From JAGQTE01 sp964648005 (GTDB lineage: Bacteria; Actinomycetota; Acidimicrobiia; Acidimicrobiales; Acidimicrobilacustridaceae), in NCBI GenBank assembly GCA_964648005.1, contig CAZYKR010000141.1, forward strand, positions 1 through 11,437: a stretch of DNA of 11,437 bases. The letters are read 5' to 3'. Every line of letters starts with the position of its first letter. The stretch's first letter is position 1. Position numbers and translations under genes: made by a program. Under the pieces are notes generated by a model. The model was not told where the DNA came from. It saw only the letters and a list, made by a program, of their open reading frames with translations, and did not search any database. Shown one piece after another: positions 1 through 5,689 of the stretch.

Positions 1-60
1 TGGGAAGACGCTCTCGACCGTTGGTTCGAGATGCACCCCGACGACCCGGGCTTCGGCTGA
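1..60 (+). CDS. C-terminal fragment of an unidentified protein
   Basis: The window opens inside a plus-strand frame that reads 19 codons (W-E-D-A-L-D-R-W-F-E-M-H-P-D-D-P-G-F-G) and stops with TGA at 58-60. The next gene starts only 3 or 6 bases later, so the two are probably co-transcribed and possibly translationally coupled. Codon use is GC-rich at third positions, like the neighbouring genes. The fragment is too short to assign to a family; I do not recognise it. It could also be a chance open stretch, but the tight junction with a real gene argues for coding. Confidence 0.5.
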   Translation, partial: WEDALDRWFEMHPDDPGFG

Positions 61-66
61 CCGGTG

Positions 67-354
67 ATGCGCGTCGAGCTCTTGTACTTCGAGGACTGCC
101 CGCATTGGCGCGAGGCCGAGGCGAACCTGCTCGGGTTGCAGTCGGAGTTCGGCTGCGAGATGGGGTGTCGGATCATCAACTCGCCCGAGTCTGCCGCTGC
201 CGTCGGGTTCGGTGGGTCACCGTTGATCACGGTGGAGGGCGAGGAACTGTTCGCCGGGCCAGGCCAAGCAGGCGGGTTCATGTGCCGGCGGTATGAGACA
301 CCCGCTGGCGACGAACCCGCAGGCGGCGAGCGCGAGGATGCCGCACGGATCTAG
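67..354 (+). CDS. small thioredoxin-fold protein with a probably replaced C-terminus
   Basis: The 95-residue product begins with a beta strand followed by a C-P-H-W segment (L-L-Y-F-E-D-C-P-H-W). It then has G-F-G-G-S-P-L-I-T-V, a typical loop-strand of small thioredoxin-like proteins in which S-P supplies the cis-proline. Near the end comes an M-C-R-R-Y-E-T-P stretch, also typical of this group. Members are usually found near mercury, arsenic or other metal genes; the substrate is unknown. ATG at 67 is chosen, with GTG at 64 as alternative; there is no clear Shine-Dalgarno, which fits coupling to the gene ending at 60. From about codon 79 the frame reads antisense to a decayed ynfA gene, so the last 17 or so residues (rich in A, G, E) are probably not native. 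Function of the altered protein is uncertain. Confidence 0.7.
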   Translation: MRVELLYFEDCPHWREAEANLLGLQSEFGCEMGCRIINSPESAAAVGFGGSPLITVEGEELFAGPGQAGGFMCRRYETPAGDEPAGGEREDAARI

Positions 355-456
355 ACGGCCCCTCGGCGCCTGCGGGCGCCTTGCCAGATCAGCCGCACCG
401 CCGATCTCCGCGACCGCGGCGATGACGAACAAGGCGACGGCTCGGGCCACACTCAC
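304..456 (-). pseudogene. ynfA / UPF0060 family relic (N-terminal part only)
   Basis: On the minus strand a GTG at 454-456, preceded by GAGAGG, starts M-S-V-A-R-A-V-A-L-F-V-I-A-A-V-A-E-I-G-G, the classic first membrane helix of the YnfA/UPF0060 family of four-helix inner-membrane proteins. The frame breaks near 392-396, where the usual Trp codon has lost bases. Homology continues in another frame as L-I-W-Q-G-A-R-R-R-R-G-A-V from 392. A TAG at 351-353 stands where the family has Trp. A second single-base loss near 341 moves homology back to the first frame as G-I-L-A-L-A-A-C-G-F-V-A-S, ending about 304. The last two helices are missing. Three independent lesions plus the truncation make a sequencing error unlikely. 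The family assignment is from memory of the consensus. Confidence 0.72.
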
Positions 457-520
457 GGCGACAGCCTCTCGGCCGCGACCGACTGACCGTGCGACGTCTG
501 CCCGCCAGCCGGCGGGTCGG

Positions 521-711
521 TCAAGGGCGATCGCGTCGGGCCGGCGCGGCCACCGGCTGCCTCATCCGCTGGTTCCCGATTGGGCCGCAGTTGGGTCGTC
601 GACTTCGCGCTGCGATCGACCCGGCGCCGGCCAACACGACGGCGATCGCCGCGGCCAGCCCGAGGAAGATCTCCGCGGTGGTTGCGATCCAGTCAGGTAG
701 ATCGATGTGTC
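521..711 (-). other. weak minus-strand membrane-peptide frame in the 355-766 non-coding stretch
   Basis: Apart from the ynfA relic, the region 355-766 holds no convincing gene. One minus-strand frame looks better than background. It reads H-I-D-L-P-D-W-I-A-T-T-A-E-I-F-L-G-L and then a hydrophobic A/V/L helix followed by arginines, ending at TGA 521-523. No ATG or GTG with a ribosome binding site lies at a suitable place; the only in-frame ATG (796) is inside the opposing DUF305 gene. It may be a 5'-truncated relic that once stood upstream of ynfA, or chance. I do not recognise a family. Confidence 0.2.
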
Positions 712-752
712 CGTGGGTAGGGCTCGGGGGCGGCGCCAAGTTGCCGAGAACT

Positions 753-760
753 AAGGAGGT
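753..760 (+). promoter_or_regulatory. strong Shine-Dalgarno for the DUF305 membrane gene
   Basis: AAGGAGGT lies six bases before ATG 767 and fixes the start of the plus-strand DUF305 gene. No convincing -35/-10 pair was recognised further upstream. Confidence 0.8.
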
Positions 761-766
761 GGCGCC

Positions 767-1456
767 ATGCCCAGCACCACACACAACGACGTCCACTCGG
801 CTCCTTCAGTGGGAGACACCGAGCAGCATGCGGGCGAGGACCATGAGGATCGGGAGCGTACCGCGACGGAGTTCAAGCAGTACCTGCGTTTCGGGGCGAT
901 GATCCTCACGTCGATGGTGTTCATGTACTGGGTGATGTTCGTGGGCTCCTGGGAGCTCGACCACGTGCGCTTCAGCCAGAGCCGCGTGTTCATGGCGATC
1001 ACCATGGGCGGGACCATGGGACTCGTGATGCTCGTCTGGATGTTGCACATGTACCGCAGCATCAAGGGCAACATCGCAATCGTCGTGGCCAGCCTGCTGC
1101 TCTTGGGCGGCGGCATCGCGCTGGACCGCAGCCAGGCCACCGTCGGCGACACGGCGTTCATGCGGGCGATGATCCCCCACCACTCGCTCGCCATCACCAG
1201 AGCCGAGCGGTTCAGCAACGACGACCTGCGAGTCTGCGAGCTGGCGGTCGAGATCAGCGAGGCGCAGCGCCGCGAGATCCTCGAGATGGACTGGCTGATC
1301 GACGACATCGAGCGCAACGGCGCAGCCACGACCGCCGCCGAAGTACAGGAGCGGCAGGTACCGGACTTCGAGGTGTCTGCGGATCGAACGTGCGGCGGCG
1401 ATAGCTCCGCAGCAGGTGGGTCTGCGTCGGGTGCCGCTGCGGCGCCGGGCGGGTGA
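767..1456 (+). CDS. DUF305 family membrane protein (N-terminal three-helix membrane part)
   Basis: The 229-aa product has a charged cytosolic N-terminus rich in His, Glu and Asp (about 1-36) and three hydrophobic helices at about 42-60, 72-95 and 102-119. A short DUF305 domain follows, with the signature M-I-P-H-H at 135-139, then helices carrying S-E-A-Q-R-R-E-I-L-E-M, and a low-complexity Ala/Gly/Ser tail from about 205. DUF305 proteins are ferritin-like helical proteins often found in copper and other metal clusters; metal binding by the Met/His residues is inferred. A strong ribosome binding site decides the start. The gene is convergent with the cluster on the other strand and has no copy of the cluster's inverted repeat before it, so it is probably regulated separately. 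It differs from the second DUF305 protein of the window (2252-2947), which is a lipoprotein with two His-His motifs. Confidence 0.88.
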   Translation: MPSTTHNDVHSAPSVGDTEQHAGEDHEDRERTATEFKQYLRFGAMILTSMVFMYWVMFVGSWELDHVRFSQSRVFMAITMGGTMGLVMLVWMLHMYRSIKGNIAIVVASLLLLGGGIALDRSQATVGDTAFMRAMIPHHSLAITRAERFSNDDLRVCELAVEISEAQRREILEMDWLIDDIERNGAATTAAEVQERQVPDFEVSADRTCGGDSSAAGGSASGAAAAPGG

Positions 1457-1508
1457 CACCCGGTCCGACCCGGCTTCACTGCCCGCACCGTAAGCGGCGG
1501 GTTTGGCG

Positions 1509-1940
1509 TCAGATGCGGGAGTGGATGATGAAGTCAGCGTTGGACTGCTGGTACATCCCGAGCGCCACGAAGGCAACGGCGGCCAGCGCCCATGCCTGAA
1601 GGCCAAAGCGGATGCGGAGGTTGAACCAGCGGCGAGTGAAGACACCGACCGCAGCGCGACCGACGCCGAACAGCCCAAACGCCATGACCAGGAACGACAA
1701 CGGGTTGTAGCGCCACGCGATGGCGAAGTCGCCACGGACGATGGCCGTCGATCCACGGGTGAGGCCACAGGTCGGGGTCACCCAGCCGAACACGTGGGTG
1801 GGCATGGGCGTGTCGAGGGGGAACCCGCCGATCACGGCGAGGCCCATCGCCGCGGCGAGGCCCCCGACCGTCAGGTAGGTCACAGCGCGCATGCCGTCGT
1901 GATCGTCGATGTCAGCGGTCAACCGCAGAATCGCGTCCAT
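1509..1940 (-). CDS. DUF2752 family membrane protein
   Basis: The 143-aa product carries the DUF2752 core: P-T-C-G-L-T-R at 56-62 followed by R-G-D-F-A-I-A-W-R-Y-N-P-L at 69-81. Hydrophobic helices lie at about 23-42, 83-101 and 115-130. The family is widespread and of unknown function; the conserved Cys and Arg sit at a membrane boundary. ATG 1940 is chosen because it follows the SHOCT gene's stop (1975) by 34 bases and is preceded by GGAG, though at a long spacing. An upstream in-frame start at 2039 would overlap the SHOCT gene by 65 bases, and a later ATG at 1892 is possible. It is the last gene of the DUF305 operon. Why a DUF2752 protein should sit in a copper cluster is not known. Confidence 0.82.
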   Translation of the reverse strand: MDAILRLTADIDDHDGMRAVTYLTVGGLAAAMGLAVIGGFPLDTPMPTHVFGWVTPTCGLTRGSTAIVRGDFAIAWRYNPLSFLVMAFGLFGVGRAAVGVFTRRWFNLRIRFGLQAWALAAVAFVALGMYQQSNADFIIHSRI

Positions 1941-1974
1941 GTGCTGGCCGGCTCCGAGCGGTCCGGAGGGCGGC

Positions 1975-2205
1975 TCAGCCTCCACGGCTACGAAGCGTGC
2001 TCTGGCGGCGCCGGTACTCGTCGTCGTCGATGTCGCCACGGGCGAAGCGTTCGTCGAGGATCTGCTCGGCGGTCGGGCCGTGGTGGGTGGGGCGACGAGC
2101 GAGGCTGATGATCGCCGATGCGATCAGGCCCCAGAAGGCCACCATCGACACGGTCATGGCGAGCCATGCGGCCCAGTTCCAGTCGCCGGTTCCCCAGTAC
2201 ATCAT
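1975..2205 (-). CDS. small SHOCT-domain membrane protein
   Basis: The 76-aa product has a Trp-rich N-terminus (M-M-Y-W-G-T-G-D-W-N-W), one membrane helix at about 11-36, and a C-terminal SHOCT motif at about 45-72 (A-E-Q-I-L-D-E-R-F-A-R-G-D-I-D-D-D-E-Y). SHOCT is a short helical oligomerisation module often fused to membrane segments. Proteins with this helix-plus-SHOCT layout are common near copper genes; their role is unknown. ATG 2205 is followed directly by a second ATG (2202). AAAGGGGG shortly upstream serves as the ribosome binding site. It lies 46 bases after the DUF305 lipoprotein gene and upstream of the DUF2752 gene, on the same strand, so it is the middle gene of a three-gene operon. 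Confidence 0.85.
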   Translation of the reverse strand: MMYWGTGDWNWAAWLAMTVSMVAFWGLIASAIISLARRPTHHGPTAEQILDERFARGDIDDDEYRRRQSTLRSRGG

Positions 2206-2251
2206 GGTGGGCCCCCTTTCGGAGCGGTCACCGGTCGGTGCCGGCCGGAGG

Positions 2252-2947
2252 TCAGCCGGCGCTCGACAGCAGCGCGTTCATCTCGTCGATCTCGGTCTGC
2301 TGAGCAGCGATGATGGCCTGTGCGAGGTCTTTGGCCGGCTGGTACTTGCCGTCGGCGAGCTGTTGTTCGGCCATCTCGATGGCGCCCTCGTGGTGCAGCA
2401 CCATCATCTCGAGGAACATGCGATCGAAGTCGGTACCGGTGGCGTTGCCGAGGCGGGCCATGTCGGCCTCGGACATCATCCCCGACATCATCATCCCGCC
2501 CATGTCATCGGAGCTGTGGTCCATGGGTTGGTTGCGGTCGGGAACCGGCTGATCCCAGGACTCGAGCCAGCCTTCCATGGTGACGATCTCGGGGTCCTGG
2601 GCGGCCTTGATCTTCTCGGCGAGGGCCCGCACGGTCGGGTCGGTCGAGATCTCGAGGGCCATGTCGGCCATCTGCACGGCTTGGCCGTGGTGCGGGATCA
2701 TGCCTTGGGCGAACGCGACGTCGGTGGCGTTGAACTCGGCGTCTGCGGGCACGCTGATCGTCGACGTCGACCCGCCCGACCCGCCTGACCCCCCAGAACC
2801 GCCGCCCATGTCGTCGTGGGGCATCGACGAGCCGGACATGTTGCCGTCGGCGCCCATGTCCATGCCGTCGTGGTCGCCCGACGAACAGGCGGCGGCGGCG
2901 AGGGCGACGGTGAGCGCTAGGACAGGGAGGGCGAGTCGTGCACGCAC
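2252..2947 (-). CDS. DUF305 lipoprotein, Met/His-rich, probable extracytoplasmic copper binder
   Basis: The 231-aa product starts with a lipoprotein signal peptide: M-R-A-R, a hydrophobic stretch, and a lipobox L-A-A-A-A-C with the acylated Cys at 21. A Met/His/Asp-rich segment (about 24-47) and a Gly-Ser linker (48-61) follow, then a DUF305 domain with two His-His motifs: G-M-I-P-H-H at 82-87 and M-V-L-H-H-E-G-A-I at 182-190. A Met cluster (149-158) lies between them. Copper binding is inferred from these residues and the neighbours. The start is GTG (2945-2947) with AAAGGG about 11 bases upstream. The gene begins only 53 bases after the stop of the CPD ATPase, and a perfect inverted repeat (2981-2999) fills that gap. 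It therefore probably has its own regulated promoter and leads the operon with the SHOCT and DUF2752 genes. Confidence 0.92.
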   Translation of the reverse strand: MRARLALPVLALTVALAAAACSSGDHDGMDMGADGNMSGSSMPHDDMGGGSGGSGGSGGSTSTISVPADAEFNATDVAFAQGMIPHHGQAVQMADMALEISTDPTVRALAEKIKAAQDPEIVTMEGWLESWDQPVPDRNQPMDHSSDDMGGMMMSGMMSEADMARLGNATGTDFDRMFLEMMVLHHEGAIEMAEQQLADGKYQPAKDLAQAIIAAQQTEIDEMNALLSSAG

Positions 2948-2980
2948 AGGAGGAACCCTTTCGAGAAGAACCGCGGCTAT

Positions 2981-2999
2981 CTACGACAGTGTGTCGTAG
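2981..2999. promoter_or_regulatory. inverted-repeat operator 1 (before DUF305 lipoprotein)
   Basis: CTACGACA-GTG-TGTCGTAG is a perfect 8-bp inverted repeat with a 3-base spacer. It sits one base after the ATPase stop codon (3001-3003) and 33 bases before the DUF305 start. The same arms recur before the multicopper oxidase (7213-7231), and in imperfect form before the blaI-like gene (8533-8551). The ACA-N3-TGT core resembles operators of the BlaI/MecI/CopY family, so the BlaI-like protein encoded here is the likely ligand (inference). On the coding strand a TANNNT hexamer (TAGACT) overlaps its upstream edge, as expected for a repressor covering a -10 region. Confidence 0.75.
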
Positions 3000-3000
3000 T

Positions 3001-5442
3001 CTAGTGGTGGGCGGCGGGAGTCGCGGGATCGGGTCCGGGGGGTTGTTGGGTGTGGTCTTCGTCGTGGCCGGCTGGGCGGGGCAGGCGGAGCCGCTTGAGG
3101 AGCCCGGCGTTGAGGGCGACGATGACCGACGAGCCGGACATGGTGAGCGCGGCGATCTCGGGTCGGAGCCCGAACCCGAAGGCGGGGACGAACACGCCCG
3201 CGGCGATCGGCAGCGCGATCGAGTTGTAGCCGATGGCCCAGGCGAGGTTCTGGCGCATCTTGTGGAGGGTGCCGCGGCCGATGGTGAGAGCGATGGCGAC
3301 GTCGAGGGGATCGGACCGCATGAGGACGACATCGGCGGTCTCGATGGCGACGTCGGTGCCGGTGCCGATGGCGATGCCGAGGTCGGCCTGGGCGAGGGCG
3401 GGGGCGTCGTTGACGCCGTCGCCGACCATGGCGACGGTCGCGCCGGTCGCCTGCAGCTCGGTGATGCGGGCGGCCTTGTCGCCGGGACGGACATCGGCGA
3501 TCACCTCGGCGATGGAGAGCTGCTCGGCGATGCGGCGGGCGGTCGCTTCGTTGTCGCCGGTGAGCATCACGACGGTGACGCCCATGCGTTGCAGCGACGA
3601 CACGGCGTCGATCGAGGTGTCCCGGGGTGCGTCGGCGACGCCGAACACCGCCGCGATGGCGTCGTCGACGGCGACGCACATGACGGTGCGGCCGACGGTG
3701 GCGAGGCTGCGCCACCCCTGTGCGAGGTCGCCGAGGTCGATGCCTCGGCCGTCCATGAGGGCTTTGGATCCGACGGCGACACGGTGGCCGTCGACGGTGG
3801 CGATGGCGCCCTGCCCGGGGACGCTGTCGAACCCCGTCGCCGCGTGGCGGATGGCCTCGGGGTGGCGGCGGTCGGCGAAGGCGACGAAAGCTTGGGCGAT
3901 GGGGTGCTCGGAGAGCCGTTCGACCGCTGCGGCGTAGGCGATGACGGTGCGTTCGTCGGCCCGGTCGACGAAGAGGAGGTCGGTGACCTCGGGTTCCCCT
4001 TTGGTGAGGGTGCCGGTCTTGTCCATGACGACGACGTCGACGTGGGCCGCGGCCTCGATGGCCGTCGCGTGCTTGAAGAGGACGCCGCGTTGGGCACCGA
4101 GTCCGGAGCCGACCATGATCGCGGTGGGGGTGGCGAGGCCGAGGGCGTCGGGGCAGGTGATGACGACGACGGTGATGGCGTAGAGCAGCGCCTCGGAGGT
4201 GTCGACGTCGCCGATCAGCATCCATGCGGCGAACGTGAGGGCGCCGCCGACGAGCGCGACGAGCACGAGCCAGAACGCGGCTCGGTCGGCGAGGCGCTGG
4301 CCGGGGGCCTTGGAGTTCTGGGCTTCCTGGACGAGCTTGACGATCTGGGCGAGGGCGGTGTCGGCGCCGACGCCGGTGGCGCGGGCGTGGAGGACGCCGT
4401 TGCGGTTGATGGTGGCGCCGATGATCGTCGAGCCGGGTTCCTTGTGGACGGGGAGGCTCTCGCCGGTGACGACGGACTCGTCGACCTCGCTCTCGCCGTC
4501 GGTGACCAGACCGTCGACGGGGATCTTGGCGCCGGGGCGGATCACGAGCCGGTCTCCGACGACGACGTCACCGGTGGGGATCTCGACCGTGGCGCCGTCG
4601 CGTTCGACGAGCGCCATCGCCGGGGCGAGGTTCAGCAGGGTGCGGATGGCGTCGTTGGCGCCGCCGCGGGCGCGCATCTCGAACCAGTGGCCCAGCAGCA
4701 CGAACGCGGCGAGCATGGTCGCGGCCTCGTAGAAGACGTCTCCTCCACCGGTGAGCGTGACCGCGACGGAGTACGCCCAGCCGGTGCCGATGCCGACCGC
4801 GACGAGGACCATCATGTCGAGGGTTCGGGCGCGCAGCGCGGCGAGGGCGCCGGTGAAGAAGATCGACGCCGACCAGAAGATGACCGGCAGGCTCAACAGG
4901 AGCTGCCAGACGTCGTTGCGGATCCCGAACGGGACGGGCAGGTGCAGCCCGAGGATGTCCATCCCGATGTGGGAGTACATCGTGATGACGAGCGCGAAGA
5001 CGAGGGCGACGAGGAACCGGTTGCGCATGTCGGCCGCCATCGCCGCCATCGAGTCGCCGTCGCCGCCGTGGTGGTCATGCCCGGCGTGCCCGCCCGGGCC
5101 GGAGGGGCGCTCGTGCACCACGGCTGTTGCTGTCCCCCCGCCGCGATGGTCGGCGTGGTCGGCGTGGTCGGCGTGGTGGGGCCCGGCGGGGACCGGTTCG
5201 CAGAGGTGGTCGGGCACCGACAGACCAGCGCAGTGGTAGCCGCAGTCGCGCACCCAGTCACGCAGATCGGTGATCGACGCCACGTCCGGGTCGAAGGTGA
5301 CCGTGGCCGTCTGCGCGACGGGGTTGGCAGCGACGGCCACGACGCCGGGCCGGCGCGACAGCACCGCTTCGATCACGTTCTTCTCGGTGGCCCAGCGCAG
5401 CCCGCGGACCTCGACGGTCTCGACGACGGTGTCAGTGCCCAT
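3001..5442 (-). CDS. P1B-type heavy-metal ATPase with CPD motif and degenerate HMA domain
   Basis: The 813-aa product keeps the full P-type ATPase core: T-G-E-S at 326-329, D-K-T-G-T at 474-478 (phosphorylated Asp474), S-E-H-P at 511-514 and G-D-G-V-N-D at 674-679. The metal-site motif in the membrane reads T-C-P-D-A-L-G-L-A-T-P, with Cys430 and Asp432 in place of the usual CPC or CPH. Other ligand positions read Y-N (739-740) and M-S-G-S-S (768-772), closer to the CopB/CPH group than to CPC exporters. The N-terminal HMA-like fold (about 8-70) lacks CxxC, having L-R-W-A-T-E there instead, but carries Cys at 67, 71 and 81. A His-rich linker (89-125) holds a three-fold H-A-D repeat. The frame overlaps the 80-aa gene upstream by 11 bases, indicating translational coupling in the oxidase operon. 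Copper is the likely substrate; oxidation state and direction are inferred. Confidence 0.93.
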   Translation of the reverse strand: MGTDTVVETVEVRGLRWATEKNVIEAVLSRRPGVVAVAANPVAQTATVTFDPDVASITDLRDWVRDCGYHCAGLSVPDHLCEPVPAGPHHADHADHADHRGGGTATAVVHERPSGPGGHAGHDHHGGDGDSMAAMAADMRNRFLVALVFALVITMYSHIGMDILGLHLPVPFGIRNDVWQLLLSLPVIFWSASIFFTGALAALRARTLDMMVLVAVGIGTGWAYSVAVTLTGGGDVFYEAATMLAAFVLLGHWFEMRARGGANDAIRTLLNLAPAMALVERDGATVEIPTGDVVVGDRLVIRPGAKIPVDGLVTDGESEVDESVVTGESLPVHKEPGSTIIGATINRNGVLHARATGVGADTALAQIVKLVQEAQNSKAPGQRLADRAAFWLVLVALVGGALTFAAWMLIGDVDTSEALLYAITVVVITCPDALGLATPTAIMVGSGLGAQRGVLFKHATAIEAAAHVDVVVMDKTGTLTKGEPEVTDLLFVDRADERTVIAYAAAVERLSEHPIAQAFVAFADRRHPEAIRHAATGFDSVPGQGAIATVDGHRVAVGSKALMDGRGIDLGDLAQGWRSLATVGRTVMCVAVDDAIAAVFGVADAPRDTSIDAVSSLQRMGVTVVMLTGDNEATARRIAEQLSIAEVIADVRPGDKAARITELQATGATVAMVGDGVNDAPALAQADLGIAIGTGTDVAIETADVVLMRSDPLDVAIALTIGRGTLHKMRQNLAWAIGYNSIALPIAAGVFVPAFGFGLRPEIAALTMSGSSVIVALNAGLLKRLRLPRPAGHDEDHTQQPPGPDPATPAAHH
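5148..5174 (+). repeat. three tandem 9-bp units in the His-rich linker of the CPD ATPase
   Basis: GGTCGGCGT is repeated three times without change. On the coding (minus) strand it encodes the H-A-D-H-A-D-H-A-D run of the ATPase linker. The perfect copies suggest recent slippage, so the number of His ligands may vary between strains. Confidence 0.85.
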
Positions 5443-5674
5443 GGCTGCCGCCTGGGTGCTGGTGGTGCCCGGAGCGTCGGTGCTGGACCATCACCGCGAG
5501 ACATACCCCGGCGGCGGTGAGACCGACAGCGATCGCCACGGCGGGCCCGAACGCGATGCCGAGCACCGAGGTGGCGACGACGATCGCTGCCATGGGCACG
5601 ACGCAGCACACGGCGAGGGCGACGAGCAGGCCTCGCTCGCCGATGGGGTCGTTCGACTCGTCATGTCGTGCCAT
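5432..5674 (-). CDS. 80-aa two-helix membrane protein with Cys-Cys pair and His-rich tail
   Basis: The product has two hydrophobic helices (about 15-37 and 43-63). The first contains V-C-C-V-V-P with adjacent cysteines at 23-24, a Cys at 57 lies in the second, and the tail (69-80) reads G-H-H-Q-H-P-G-G-S-H-G-H. Vicinal Cys in a first helix recalls mercuric transporters of the MerT type, but the rest does not match and I do not assign a family. ATG 5674 follows the oxidase stop by 15 bases and has GGGAG eight bases upstream. The stop overlaps the ATPase start by 11 bases. Position and ligands suggest a metal-handling accessory to the oxidase or ATPase (inference). Gene reality is well supported by spacing, ribosome binding site and codon use. 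Confidence 0.82.
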   Translation of the reverse strand: MARHDESNDPIGERGLLVALAVCCVVPMAAIVVATSVLGIAFGPAVAIAVGLTAAGVCLAVMVQHRRSGHHQHPGGSHGH

Positions 5675-5689
5675 GGGTTCGCTCCCGGC

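Noticed and set aside
1482..1501. Possible bidirectional terminator between the convergent genes ending at 1456 and 1509
   Set aside because: Only a 5-bp CCCGC/GCGGG stem with a 10-base loop and a short T stretch is present, which is too weak to call.
2938..5520. An 860-codon plus-strand open frame across the CPD ATPase gene
   Set aside because: It is antisense to a complete P-type ATPase, its translation is low-complexity Gly/Asp/Val/Glu/Arg with no domain, and such long mirror frames are expected in GC-rich coding DNA.
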